Source of the DNA: Bacteroides cutis
GTDB taxonomy: Bacteria; Bacteroidota; Bacteroidia; Bacteroidales; Bacteroidaceae
Direction: 5' to 3'
Length of the DNA stretch: 64,000 nucleotides
Assembly (NCBI RefSeq): GCF_900241005.1
Contig: NZ_OEST01000001.1
Location: forward strand, 951,252 to 1,015,251
Shown: positions 44,428 to 54,078 of the stretch, piece by piece
Layout: every line of letters starts with the position of its first letter
Position numbering within the stretch: position 1 is the stretch's first letter
The notes under the pieces: model-generated
Database searches by the model: none
Told to the model about the DNA's origin: nothing
The model's input: only the letters and a program-made list of their open reading frames with translations
Program-made: the position numbers and the translations under genes

Positions 44428-45867
44428 ATGAATATTCGAACAAAATTAATACTAAGCGTAGGTATATTGGCGGGAATGATAATTCTATTAGTTGCCTTGT
44501 CTGTTGTGAACCTGCAAATTCTGACGGCAACCGAACCGGACAGTCCGGCGGCAATGCCCGGTCTGCAACGTGCATTGTTATGGATATCGATTGTCGGTGG
44601 TATCTGTATCCTTACCAGTATCGTATTGCTGATTTGGTTACCCCGTTCTATTAATAAACCTATCCGGGAACTGACGCAAGGTATTCTTGAGATAGCTAAT
44701 CACAATTATGAGAAACGGCTTAATATGAGTGGTCATGAGGAGTTTCGTGCGGTAGCCAATGGTTTTAACCGTATGGCGGAACGCTTGGCGGAATATCGTG
44801 CCAGTACGCTGAATGATATCCTGGCTGCCAAGAAGTTTCTGGAAGCGATCGTCAATAGTATTGACGAACCGATTATTGGCCTGAACCGGGAACGGGAAAT
44901 TCTCTTTATCAACCACGAAGCGCTGACCGTTCTCAATCTTAAGCGGGAAGAGGTAATTCGCCATTCTGCCGAAGAACTGTCGTTGAAGAATGATTTACTC
45001 CGTCGACTGGTACGTGAGTTGGTAACTCCCGGCGAAAAGAAAGAACCGTTGAAAATCTATGCGGATAATAAGGAGAGTTATTTCAAAGCTTCTTATATCA
45101 CCATTCTTAATTCGGAAGCCGACGAAGACGAACCCCGTAATCTGGGTGATGTTATCCTACTGAAGAATATCACGGAATTCAAAGAACTGGATACAGCAAA
45201 AACTACGTTTATCTCTACCATTTCCCACGAACTGAAAACGCCAATATCGGCTATCCTGATGAGTCTGCAATTGCTCGAGGATAAGAGAATAGGGGCTTTG
45301 AACGGTGAACAGGAACAACTTTCAAAAAGTATTAAAGACAATGCCGGCCGTTTGCTGGACATTACCGGAGAGCTGCTGAACCTGACACAAGTGGAGGCTG
45401 GCAAACTGCAAATGATGCCGAAGATAACCAAACCTATCGAACTGATAGAATATGCCATCAAAGCCAATCGGGTACAGGCCGATAAGTTCGGTATTCAGAT
45501 AGAAGTGGAGTATCCGGAAGAAAAGATGCCGAAATTGTTTGTTGACAGTGAGAAGATAGCTTGGGTACTGACCAATCTTTTGAGCAATGCCATCCGTTAC
45601 TCTAAAGAGAACGGACGTGTGATTATCGGTGCCCGGCATGATAATGACTTTGTGGAAATGTATGTGCAGGATTTTGGTAAAGGTATCGACCCGCGTTACC
45701 ACCAGAGTATCTTTGACCGCTATTTCCGCGTACCCGGAACTAAAGTACAGGGTAGTGGGTTGGGACTTTCCATCTCGAAAGATTTTATAGAGGCTCATGG
45801 TGGCACTTTGACCGTTCAAAGCGAGTTGGGAAAAGGCAGCCGTTTCATTATGCGGCTAAAAGCATAA
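44428..45867 (+). CDS. Membrane sensor histidine kinase of the kdp operon
   Basis: A 479-residue kinase. Two transmembrane segments (residues about 7-32 and 50-73) frame a short periplasmic loop; then come a HAMP domain (RSINKPIRELTQGI), a PAS domain (residues about 140-250, NSIDEPIIGLNREREILFIN in part), the phosphorylated His267 in STISHELKTP, and the ATP-binding domain with N box NLLSNAIRYS, DFGKGID and GSGLGLSISK. It carries no KdpD sensor domain; that is the preceding gene. No response regulator follows. The likely partner is the NtrC-type regulator upstream of the operon (36055). The gene ends 23 bp from a convergent gene with no visible terminator. Confidence 0.92.
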   Translation: MNIRTKLILSVGILAGMIILLVALSVVNLQILTATEPDSPAAMPGLQRALLWISIVGGICILTSIVLLIWLPRSINKPIRELTQGILEIANHNYEKRLNMSGHEEFRAVANGFNRMAERLAEYRASTLNDILAAKKFLEAIVNSIDEPIIGLNREREILFINHEALTVLNLKREEVIRHSAEELSLKNDLLRRLVRELVTPGEKKEPLKIYADNKESYFKASYITILNSEADEDEPRNLGDVILLKNITEFKELDTAKTTFISTISHELKTPISAILMSLQLLEDKRIGALNGEQEQLSKSIKDNAGRLLDITGELLNLTQVEAGKLQMMPKITKPIELIEYAIKANRVQADKFGIQIEVEYPEEKMPKLFVDSEKIAWVLTNLLSNAIRYSKENGRVIIGARHDNDFVEMYVQDFGKGIDPRYHQSIFDRYFRVPGTKVQGSGLGLSISKDFIEAHGGTLTVQSELGKGSRFIMRLKA

Positions 45868-45890
45868 CACTTTGCAGCGTTCTCCTTGCT

Positions 45891-46757
45891 TTACTTTCTA
45901 CGGTACAGTTGGGGTGACATGCCTGTCTGCTTCTTGAAAAAAGTGCCGAAATAGGAAGCATTGGGGAAGTTGAAGAAATCGGAAATCTCCTGAATATTCT
46001 TTTGTGTATTCTTAAGGAGTGATATACTTTTACGGATAATGGATTTGAATATCAACTCTTGTACAGTATATCCGCAGATTGATTTGGACAGGGCCGACAG
46101 GTACTTGGGAGACAAACAAAGTTTATCGGCATAAAACTCCACGCCGCGCTCTTTCGTATAATTCTGCTCAATCAACTGGATGAGCCGGATAAAAACGTCA
46201 TGCTTGTGCCCTACGTTTTCCCGGTTGGTAATAAGCTTGCGGTTGTAGATGGAACATATCCTGTATGTCAATGCCAGCAACAATAATTTCTGTTCATAAT
46301 GGTTATAAGTATTTTCGCCCATTTGTAGCGTGTTGTCCAGCAGAGACATATATTTCATAACTTCTTCCTCTTCGCCGGTATTCCATACATAACACGGCTC
46401 CGTTGCGAGTTGCGAGTACAGATACATTGAAGCTACCGTATTACCGATAAAGTCCCGTATCGGTTCTATCTGATAGACGAGTATAAAGACTTCGATGTTC
46501 TGTGAGGCTTGTTGTACCTGAAAGAAACAATCTTCAGGAATAAAAACTGTTTCACCCGCTTGGGCGGAGAAAACCTTGTCGTTAAGTGAAAATGTAAAAC
46601 TTCCTTGCTGACAAATGATAATACCCACTCCGTTTACCGGAAAAGGCTTCATTAAAGATTCGGGAAAGGCATAGAGTATACCTTCTGAACTGCAAATATC
46701 TTGTCCGTCCGCCAATGCACGGTCGAGGCGGTTTAACTGTTCCTGTTGAAGATTCAT
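45891..46757 (-). CDS. AraC-family regulator of the efflux operon
   Basis: A 288-residue AraC protein from ATG 46757 (MNLQQEQLN); a GTG at 46772 would add five residues. The N-terminal half is a cupin-like domain (GSFTFSLNDKVFSAQAGETVFIPEDCFF in part). The C-terminal helix-turn-helix region includes VEFYADKLCLSPKYLSALSKSI and IQEISDFFNFPNASYFGTFFKKQTGMSP (in part). It is the last gene of the TolC-EmrA-EmrB-like operon, 36 bp after the transporter, so it probably controls that pump. The effector is unknown. Confidence 0.88.
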   Translation of the reverse strand: MNLQQEQLNRLDRALADGQDICSSEGILYAFPESLMKPFPVNGVGIIICQQGSFTFSLNDKVFSAQAGETVFIPEDCFFQVQQASQNIEVFILVYQIEPIRDFIGNTVASMYLYSQLATEPCYVWNTGEEEEVMKYMSLLDNTLQMGENTYNHYEQKLLLLALTYRICSIYNRKLITNRENVGHKHDVFIRLIQLIEQNYTKERGVEFYADKLCLSPKYLSALSKSICGYTVQELIFKSIIRKSISLLKNTQKNIQEISDFFNFPNASYFGTFFKKQTGMSPQLYRRK

Positions 46758-46793
46758 ATTACGGGAAATCACTATTCTATACTTAAAACAGTG

Positions 46794-48434
46794 CTAAGTT
46801 AGTAATTTTCGTTTAGGATAGGGTATTACAACTACAAATATCATACAAATGAAGCAGGCATATAATGTCCATCCTGCCATTTCCTTCACGGCAGAAAGTG
46901 TGGCTTGTATTTGTATGCGGCCTTTGGTGGACATGGCGGCCATATTGACTGCTTCTTGCTTGCTTTTTCCCTGGTATTGCATCCCTTGTACGGTTTGGGT
47001 AAATGATGCGGATGCTTCGGGGTGTAACATGTCTACATCGTGTGCATACCGGGTGACGTAATATTGTTGCCTTTCTTGCAGTACGTTGGTATAAAGGGCG
47101 GTACCGATAGCGGGAGCCAATACCATGCGTACGGTGAGCATGGTGCAAATCCAGGAAGACAGGTACTTGTAGGGCATGCGCTGGGTGGCGAATGTGGGTA
47201 TCAGTGAATAGAGTAACATCATGCCTGTGGAACGGATGATGACCGGATACTTCATGCGTTCATACAATCCGGCATCTTGCACTTCAAAGTACATGAACAT
47301 AGCAGACAGTCCCAACAGCAGGAAACCGGTGGAAAAAAGATATTTGAAATGTACCCCTTTCACACTCAGCCAGATAGTGGCAATGCCGCCGATGAAATAT
47401 CCCAGCATGCTCCAGTTACCCAGTGTGGCATTTTGAAAGTTATCCAGTTTCATCCCTATCCCTGTAAACACATTGACAAACATGGCGCTGGAATTAAGTA
47501 CCATCAACAAGAAGTACAACAGAAATCCCATACGGATGGTGCGTAGCTTGAATACATCCAATTGGTAGTAGGGATTACGTTGGGTGGCTTCTATATAGAT
47601 AAACAGTCCACCCGCAATAATGGCGCAGATAGTGGCCCATTGTATGGTGGGGTCATCATACCAGTCGAGCACTTTTCCGTAAGTCAATACATAAGTGATG
47701 CAAACCAGTGTAATACTGAAAATGGAGGCATTGCCAAATTGTTTGAAATTGATGGGGAAACGGCGTGTGGTATATTTATGATAGGGCATCGTAATGAATG
47801 TGATGAGGATGCAGAGCAACAGCAGACCCATCATAAAATAGTATACATATTGCCATTCGTATTCAAAGGCAAGCCAGGCAGTGAGTGAAGTTCCTATCTG
47901 TCCTAATATCATGAAAAACAGATAAATGGCGGGTTGGGCGGCACTCCGCTCGATATCCAGTTTGTCCCAACCTTCTCCGGTTGCGGGTTCGTTGCCGGGC
48001 GTTATTTTCTCATAGGCCTCTATATGTCCGGCATACTTGATGAGGGTAAACAGATTGACCATCATCAGTACCATCCGGAGAAATCCTGTGAGTAGGCTGC
48101 AAAGCGCCAGCAGGAATATACTGTCGGTCTTGGCGCAGATGTAACTGAATATATACATTAGCGAGAAACCGGCGATACACATCATTTTCTCCCTGCGGAT
48201 GAGTACCAACCGGTACAAAAAAGGGCAGAAAGCCGCCATACCTATTGATGTGGCAAAGTTAGTGAATTGGATGTGCTCGGAAATAATACCCAGTCCGCTC
48301 ATCATCTCAGTACTATTCACCGAGTAGGTTCCTCCCACCGTGAGTATCGGTAGGAAGAATAATACCAGTATAATAATGCCAACCGGTTTTGGTACCCAGT
48401 TGTAGAATGGGTAATTTCTTGGATATGAAGGCAT
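46794..48434 (-). CDS. MFS drug-efflux transporter, EmrB/DHA2-like
   Basis: A 546-residue inner-membrane protein with about 14 hydrophobic segments, the number of the DHA2 (EmrB/QacA) family of proton-driven exporters. The opening PVGIIILVLFFLPILTVGG and the first-half loop after helix 2 (LVLIRREKM) fit MFS exporters. A soluble stretch of about 40 residues (QERQQYYVTRYAHDVDML) lies late in the protein, presumably periplasmic. It lies 14 bp after the membrane-fusion gene and 36 bp before the araC gene. Substrates cannot be read from the sequence. Confidence 0.85.
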   Translation of the reverse strand: MPSYPRNYPFYNWVPKPVGIIILVLFFLPILTVGGTYSVNSTEMMSGLGIISEHIQFTNFATSIGMAAFCPFLYRLVLIRREKMMCIAGFSLMYIFSYICAKTDSIFLLALCSLLTGFLRMVLMMVNLFTLIKYAGHIEAYEKITPGNEPATGEGWDKLDIERSAAQPAIYLFFMILGQIGTSLTAWLAFEYEWQYVYYFMMGLLLLCILITFITMPYHKYTTRRFPINFKQFGNASIFSITLVCITYVLTYGKVLDWYDDPTIQWATICAIIAGGLFIYIEATQRNPYYQLDVFKLRTIRMGFLLYFLLMVLNSSAMFVNVFTGIGMKLDNFQNATLGNWSMLGYFIGGIATIWLSVKGVHFKYLFSTGFLLLGLSAMFMYFEVQDAGLYERMKYPVIIRSTGMMLLYSLIPTFATQRMPYKYLSSWICTMLTVRMVLAPAIGTALYTNVLQERQQYYVTRYAHDVDMLHPEASASFTQTVQGMQYQGKSKQEAVNMAAMSTKGRIQIQATLSAVKEMAGWTLYACFICMIFVVVIPYPKRKLLT

Positions 48435-48448
48435 AGGATAATTGATGA

Positions 48449-49540
48449 TTAAAGTTTTACTTTCACTACCGCCATCATACCTGCCGCCAGTTTTTCATTC
48501 TCCTCTTTAGACAAATTGGTGAAATCAATGCGTACTGGTATGCGTTGTTGTATCTTTACAAAGTTTCCGGCGGAATTATCAGTAGGAACCAGAGAGTATT
48601 TGGAGCCGGTAGCGCCGGATATGGCCGTTATCTTTCCCGTGAATTTCTTGTTGCTGATGGCATCCACTGTGATGACGACTTCCTGTCCCGGATGCAGGTT
48701 CTCTATCTGAGTCTCTTTGTAGTTGGCAATAATCCATTTCTGTGTATCGGGCAGAATGTAAGTGATGGTCTGTCCGGCAGTGATAAACTGACCTTCTTCC
48801 AGCGCACGGCGTCCCAGTTTACCATCGCAGGGAGCCACCACTACCGTATAAGAGAGATTCAGCCGTGCCATCTCTAAAGCAGCTGTTGCCCGCTGAATGG
48901 CAGCTTCGGTATTTTCCCGTCGGTGAGATACTTCATTTACGCCGGAGAAAGCGGCCTTTTGCTGGCGCTTTGTTGCCTCGAGTCTTTTGCGGGTAGCTTC
49001 GTATTCTGTTTCTATCTGTTCTAACTGTATGGGAGTGGCTGCATTCCTTTTTACCAGATTTTGATAACGTTGGCGGTCTTTCTCCAATTTTGCCAGTCGA
49101 ATTTCTATTTCTGAAATGGAAGCATCATAGACTGAAGCCGTGGTTTGTGTGGTCTGTAAGGTGGCTCCGATGACGGTAGCTCCTGCTTGTGCGTCTTTCA
49201 AGGCGGCTTCGGCTTCCATTACGCGGATTTTGTATTCACGGTCATCTAGTACAAGCAATGTGTCTCCCTTGCGTACCTCCTGATGTTCGGTGAAGTATAT
49301 CTTCTTGATATAACCCGATGCACGCAGATTGACGGGCGAAATATATTGTTCTATTTGGGCATCGTTACTCGTTTCAGTCTGTTTATAGTCTAGGAAGAGA
49401 CAGACAACCTGAATTACTCCCCAAATGATAATTGCTATGCCTATCAGGCTGACCACGATTTGCCAACGGCGTAACTTCCGTAGTTTTTTTGCTTTTTCCT
49501 GATGTGTATTTGTTGCGCTGTCAATTTCTTTTGTTCCCAT
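48449..49540 (-). CDS. HlyD/EmrA-type membrane fusion protein
   Basis: A 363-residue periplasmic adaptor with one N-terminal membrane anchor (residues about 25-50). After it come the lipoyl-half motif (SPVNLRASGYIKKIYFTEHQEVRKGD in part), a coiled-coil hairpin (residues about 95-215, heptads such as LAKLEKDRQRYQNLVKRN), the second lipoyl half (VVAPCDGKLGRRALEEGQFI in part), and a beta-barrel domain ending LAAGMMAVVKVKL. It bridges the MFS pump and the TolC channel. The order tolC-emrA-emrB on one strand is that of a complete tripartite efflux system. Confidence 0.9.
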   Translation of the reverse strand: MGTKEIDSATNTHQEKAKKLRKLRRWQIVVSLIGIAIIIWGVIQVVCLFLDYKQTETSNDAQIEQYISPVNLRASGYIKKIYFTEHQEVRKGDTLLVLDDREYKIRVMEAEAALKDAQAGATVIGATLQTTQTTASVYDASISEIEIRLAKLEKDRQRYQNLVKRNAATPIQLEQIETEYEATRKRLEATKRQQKAAFSGVNEVSHRRENTEAAIQRATAALEMARLNLSYTVVVAPCDGKLGRRALEEGQFITAGQTITYILPDTQKWIIANYKETQIENLHPGQEVVITVDAISNKKFTGKITAISGATGSKYSLVPTDNSAGNFVKIQQRIPVRIDFTNLSKEENEKLAAGMMAVVKVKL

Positions 49541-49575
49541 ATCCGTTATACTATTTAATATGATTATTTGAAAAA

Positions 49576-50907
49576 TTACTGATGATTAATCAATGTTTCT
49601 ATTTGTCCCGTGAGTTTCAGCAACAACAAAGTGGTTACCCGGTAATTGTAATGTGCACTGATATAATTGTTCTGTGCCTCACTCATCCGCATTTCATCCT
49701 GAAGGACTTCGGTCATCGAAGTGATACCTTCCCGATAGCGGTCCATAGTGACTGTATACACATCTTCCGCTAACAGATAATTGTCTTTCTGCTTTTTGAA
49801 ATTACGTTGATTGTTCATCAGGTCGTTAGTGGCATTCAGATATTGTGTTTGCAAGTTCTTGCGAGTGTTCTCCTGTGCCAGTTTTATGTTTTCTATATCA
49901 ATTGTTGCTTTTCGGGTTTTATACCGTTTATCCAGACCGTCGAATATCGGTACACGCAAGGATAATCCTATCCCATAAGAACGGAACCAATGATTGGAAG
50001 GACCACTATGAAACCAATGATACCCCTTATCTGTATAAGCGGAAAACATCCAGTTGCCTGTCAAGTTTAAAGAGGGAATATAACCGTGTCCAATCATCTT
50101 TTTTTGTTGTTCAGCCATCATCCTTTGTGATTGTATGAGTTGTAACTCATACAAACCTTCCGATAGGCCGGTCAATGCGACTGGGGTAATATTTTCGGGA
50201 TTTACCGGGGTCAGGGTTACCTGTTCGTTTGTTGGGTAATCAATGATATATTTGAGCAGGTTTATCTGTTGTTCCAGCATTGCCTTTGCATTATCATATT
50301 GTACTTTCAGGTTTTCCAAATTGATGTTTACCCTCTTTACGTCGACCTCCATTGCCATTCCATTATCGAAAAAAGCCATGGTGATATTTTTCAATTCTTC
50401 CAGCCGGATGATATTCGCTTTTGTCAGAGTGATTTGTTCGACTGTGGTTTGTCCCAGATAATACAATTTACAAATTTCCAGAATGAGGTCTTCCCGTGCT
50501 TTCTCGTAAGAAAGTTGGTTCAGTTCGTCCATTGTTTTGGCAATGGACATAGTGGTGTAGAGTGTCTGGTTGTAAAGCGGCATTTGTAGTTGCAGCCCGA
50601 AGTTGGCATTGTGCTGCAAGGTATAAGTAACGTTGTAAGGATTACCATATGCTGAACCATCGGTAACGGATACCGGTGGATCAAAGTTATCATTATAATT
50701 AGCGAAGCCATTGATTTGCGGTAATAACCTTGCACGATTTTCAGAAATGCCGTACTTACCTTTCTGTATTTCATTACGTTTACTTTCTAAGGATAAATTG
50801 TTCTTAATCCCTATCTCAAGGCACTCTTTCAGGGTTAGAACCTTTTGTGCGTGTCCTCCTACGACAAGTAAACAGAAAAAAGTAAAAGTGAATAGTAGTC
50901 TTTTCAT
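49576..50907 (-). CDS. TolC-family outer-membrane efflux protein
   Basis: A 443-residue protein from ATG 50907 (MKRLLFTFTFF), with a signal peptide ending GHAQ. The upstream GTG at 50931 lies inside the promoter box, so I reject it. The sequence has the two-fold repeat of TolC proteins: LTLKECLEIGIKNNLSLES at the front, ILEICKLYYLGQTTVEQ, then a second half with the VPIFDGLDKRYKTRKA motif and VYTVTMDRYREGITSMTEVLQDE. It forms the trimeric exit channel of the pump and is the first gene of the operon. Confidence 0.92.
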   Translation of the reverse strand: MKRLLFTFTFFCLLVVGGHAQKVLTLKECLEIGIKNNLSLESKRNEIQKGKYGISENRARLLPQINGFANYNDNFDPPVSVTDGSAYGNPYNVTYTLQHNANFGLQLQMPLYNQTLYTTMSIAKTMDELNQLSYEKAREDLILEICKLYYLGQTTVEQITLTKANIIRLEELKNITMAFFDNGMAMEVDVKRVNINLENLKVQYDNAKAMLEQQINLLKYIIDYPTNEQVTLTPVNPENITPVALTGLSEGLYELQLIQSQRMMAEQQKKMIGHGYIPSLNLTGNWMFSAYTDKGYHWFHSGPSNHWFRSYGIGLSLRVPIFDGLDKRYKTRKATIDIENIKLAQENTRKNLQTQYLNATNDLMNNQRNFKKQKDNYLLAEDVYTVTMDRYREGITSMTEVLQDEMRMSEAQNNYISAHYNYRVTTLLLLKLTGQIETLINHQ

Positions 50908-50930
50908 GATATACAACTGATAATTTCCCA

Positions 50931-50938
50931 CAAAGTTA
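50931..50938 (-). promoter_or_regulatory. -7 box of the efflux operon
   Basis: On the minus strand TAACTTTG matches TAnnTTTG, 23 nt upstream of the tolC ATG, giving a very short leader. The rest of the 460-bp gap to the GH116 gene (50908-51367) is AT-rich and holds only this box and the one at 51232. Confidence 0.65.
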
Positions 50939-51231
50939 GCGGCTTATCGTTGAACAAGTCTATCCATATATCAACTGTTTGTGTTCACATTTTCCTTTTT
51001 CTGCATTTTTTGAACTTGGTTTATCCCTCAAAAGCAAACAAGTATTTGTTAAAAGGCTGTTGTACTTTTGTTTTTTTGTCCGTATTTCTGTCATATAAAT
51101 AATTTGTGGAGTATTCTATCGGTAAAAGGATAAATTGAAATGAACAAGATAGGCGATATCTGAGATTAGTGAAAACAAGAAAAAAGAACTGAAAGCAAGT
51201 GAATATCTCAATAGCTGTTGAACTAAATCAT

Positions 51232-51239
51232 TACATTTG
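51232..51239 (+). promoter_or_regulatory. -7 box of the GH116 gene
   Basis: TACATTTG, a perfect match to TAnnTTTG, 128 nt before the ATG at 51368. A GGATAAA at 51128 exists upstream but not at the PUL spacing. Confidence 0.5.
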
Positions 51240-51367
51240 CCAATACAATATAATGAGTAAAAAATATATCTGGTAAATCTCGTTAATTGTGTTTTTACTC
51301 TTCATCTTGATGTAATGTTGTTATAAGTAGACCTATTCTGCTATTTACAAACTTAATGATTATATAC

Positions 51368-53923
51368 ATGAATAAACTCAAACTAGTGGTAGCTGGAGTG
51401 TTGTTTTCCAGTATTATGACTGCTCAAGAATGGAAACCGCAAGAATGGCCGGTTTTGAAACAGTATGATCAAGAACATCTTTATCAGATAGCCTTGCCAT
51501 TAGGAGGTATTGGAACTGGAACTGTAGCGCTTGGTGGTCGTGGAGAACTTCGGGATTGGGAAATTATGAATATACCGGCAAAAAAGTATAGTACGGTTAC
51601 AACTGGAAATGATGCTCCGTTTTTCGCCATTTATGTCAAACCATGGCAACAGAAAGCAACTACTACTTTGTTGGCAGGTCCTTTGTATACTCAGGAATAT
51701 CTCCATTATGAAGGTCGTCCGGTTAATCATCATGGAATGCCACGCTTTGCGAAGGCTTCATTTGGCGCAGCTTATCCTTTTGGACAAGTATATTTGTCCG
51801 ATGAAGAATTGCCGGTAAAAGTAAGAATAAAAGGCTTCAATCCCTTCATACCTGGAAATGCGGAAGCAAGCGGATTACCGATTGCCGTACTTTCTTATGA
51901 AGTGACTAATAGTACTACACGGCAGATTGAAGTGGCTATATGTGGGTCTATGCGTAACTTTATCGGTAAAGATGGAAGTAAATTTCAGACCGACTGGAAA
52001 GGTGACTACATTCCTGTCGGTGTAAAAAATAATAAAAATAAATATATTGAAAGTGATATAATGAGAGGGATTTATCTATATTCTGACGGCGTGGATAAAA
52101 AAGATCCGGCATGGGGAACTATTGCTCTCACAACTCAAGCAACCGATGGTGTAACTTTTCGTACTTCTTCAAAAGCGAATGACTGGAATAATGGAATATT
52201 AAATTTTTGGGACGATTTCAGTGCTGACGGTGTATTGACAGAAAGGGGGGTATCGAAAGATGAAGATCCAATGGCTTCTTTATCTGTAAAGAAGACAATA
52301 AAACCACAAAGCACAGAAACATTTACTTTTTATATCACTTGGAATTTTCCGAACCGCCAAGCATGGTCTTCTACTGTAGTTGGTAATTATTATAGTCAAA
52401 AATATCAGGATGCTTGGAAAGCGGCAGAGACTATTATTCCGCAAATACCTGAATTGGAGAAGAAAACTTTATTATTTGTAAATACCTTGCTTAATACATC
52501 TTATCCGGATGTCGTAAAGGAGGCTGCTTTGTTTAATCTTGCTACTTTACGGTCACAAACCGTGTTTCGTCTTCCTAGCGGGCACATGATGGGATGGGAA
52601 GGGGTTATGGATCGTTTTGGCTCATGCGCGGGTTCATGTACACATGTTTGGAATTATGAGACAGCTACTCCTTATCTTTTTGGTGACTTGGCAAAAACAA
52701 TGAGGGATGTGGAGTTTAATTATGCTACTAAGGAAAATGGGTTAATGAATTTTCGTGCGTCTCTTCCCCTTTCCAAAGCTAATCCTCCAAAATCGGCTGC
52801 TGCTGATGGGCAAATGGGGTGTATTATGAAAATATATCGTGAATGGCAACTTTCGGGAGATAATGATTTTTTGAGAAATAATTGGATGCAAGTAAAAAAA
52901 GTTCTCTCTTATGCTTGGATAGAAAAAGGATGGGATGGTAATCAGGATGGGATTATGGAAGGTTCTCAACATAATACAATGGATGTGGACTATTACGGCC
53001 CTAATCCGCAAATGGGATTTTGGTATATGGGAGCACTGAAAGCGGCAGAAAAAATGGCACTTGCCATGCAAGACAAAGATTTTGCAAAAAAGTGTAACGT
53101 TTTGTTTGAAAATGGTAGTAAATGGATGGATCAGAACTTATTCAATGGTGAATATTATGAACATAAAATTACCGACCCGAAAACATTTGAATATATTGAC
53201 ATGAATGATCCAAATGCTCAGATACCACCATTCCAATTAGGATCTGGTTGTCTGGTAGATCAGTTGGTGGGACAATATATGGCACATCTGTGTGGGTTAG
53301 GCTATTTAGGAAAAAAAGAATATATTCAAGCAACAATGAATAGTATCATGAAGTATAATTATGTTTCCGATTTTAGCCGTCATTTCAATAATATGCGTTC
53401 TTATGTGTTGGGAACTGAAGCTGGTTTAGTTATGGCATCCTGGCCTAAGGGGCGTTTGGAGGTACCATTCCCGTATTTTGCCGAGGTAATGACTGGATTT
53501 GAGTATTGTGCGGCCGTAGGTATGATTTATGAAGGTATGAAAAAGGAAGCATTGACCTGTATACAGTCTATTCGTGATCGTCATGATGGAGCTAAACGAA
53601 ATCCGTTCAGTGAACCAGAGTGTGGGCATCATTATGCCCGTTCGATGGCAAGTTGGTCTATCATTGTTGCTTTAAGTGGTTTTCAATATTCCGGTGTGGA
53701 CAAGAGTATGACTGTGACAGATTGTCCTGGAAATTATTTTTGGAGTAACGGATATTCATGGGGGACTGTCGATGTCAGTGTCACAGGGGTTACAATTGAA
53801 GTAATGAGTGGTTCTCTTAATTTAAAATCTCTTACTGTCGGGAATGAGGAGACGATGGAATTGGATAATTTTGTTTTGAAAGAAGGAGATGGACGAGTAA
53901 TCAGACGACGAATAAAAGAGTGA
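51368..53923 (+). CDS. GH116-family protein with altered acid/base region
   Basis: An 851-residue exported protein; start at ATG 51368 (MNKLKLV, signal peptide to SIMTAQ), not the ATG at 51356. It has the GH116 N-terminal domain (IALPLGGIGTGTVALGGRGELRDWEI in part) and the (alpha/alpha)6 catalytic domain (residues about 390-790). The candidate nucleophile is Glu531 in MEGSQHNTMD. In GBA2 and TxGH116 the acid/base Asp sits in a SDEVW-G-Y motif; the matching place here reads FAEVMTGFEY, with Ala705 instead of Asp. It is transcribed alone with no SusC/SusD pair. Known GH116 activities are beta-glucosidase, beta-xylosidase, glucosylceramidase and N-acetylglucosaminidase. The family is firm; the activity is open. 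Confidence 0.85.
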   Translation: MNKLKLVVAGVLFSSIMTAQEWKPQEWPVLKQYDQEHLYQIALPLGGIGTGTVALGGRGELRDWEIMNIPAKKYSTVTTGNDAPFFAIYVKPWQQKATTTLLAGPLYTQEYLHYEGRPVNHHGMPRFAKASFGAAYPFGQVYLSDEELPVKVRIKGFNPFIPGNAEASGLPIAVLSYEVTNSTTRQIEVAICGSMRNFIGKDGSKFQTDWKGDYIPVGVKNNKNKYIESDIMRGIYLYSDGVDKKDPAWGTIALTTQATDGVTFRTSSKANDWNNGILNFWDDFSADGVLTERGVSKDEDPMASLSVKKTIKPQSTETFTFYITWNFPNRQAWSSTVVGNYYSQKYQDAWKAAETIIPQIPELEKKTLLFVNTLLNTSYPDVVKEAALFNLATLRSQTVFRLPSGHMMGWEGVMDRFGSCAGSCTHVWNYETATPYLFGDLAKTMRDVEFNYATKENGLMNFRASLPLSKANPPKSAAADGQMGCIMKIYREWQLSGDNDFLRNNWMQVKKVLSYAWIEKGWDGNQDGIMEGSQHNTMDVDYYGPNPQMGFWYMGALKAAEKMALAMQDKDFAKKCNVLFENGSKWMDQNLFNGEYYEHKITDPKTFEYIDMNDPNAQIPPFQLGSGCLVDQLVGQYMAHLCGLGYLGKKEYIQATMNSIMKYNYVSDFSRHFNNMRSYVLGTEAGLVMASWPKGRLEVPFPYFAEVMTGFEYCAAVGMIYEGMKKEALTCIQSIRDRHDGAKRNPFSEPECGHHYARSMASWSIIVALSGFQYSGVDKSMTVTDCPGNYFWSNGYSWGTVDVSVTGVTIEVMSGSLNLKSLTVGNEETMELDNFVLKEGDGRVIRRRIKE

Positions 53924-54056
53924 TGCTTATATCTGTTTTACAGATAAGCCAATGTGTTCAACATCATAGCTTACATCGCTTTATATTAATCGGTTGATCT
54001 CTAGCCAAGATTATTTATGATATGAATAGGTACTATTGAAAGAGGAATTTATCCGA

Positions 54057-54078
54057 TAAAAATTCTCTTTACGAGAAT
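54057..54078 (-). terminator. Probable terminator of the DUF418 gene
   Basis: On the minus strand ATTCTC-GTAAA-GAGAAT is followed by TTTTTATC. The stem overlaps the stop codon by one base and is only 6 bp, so it is weak. The rest of the 154-bp gap to GH116 shows an imperfect GCTTAT..ATAAGC hairpin at about 53925-53949. Confidence 0.45.

Noticed and set aside
51128..51134. GGATAAA upstream of GH116 as another copy of the PUL operator
   Set aside because: It is 104 nt, not 37 nt, before the -7 box and has no AGTATCAT partner, so chance in AT-rich DNA is likely.
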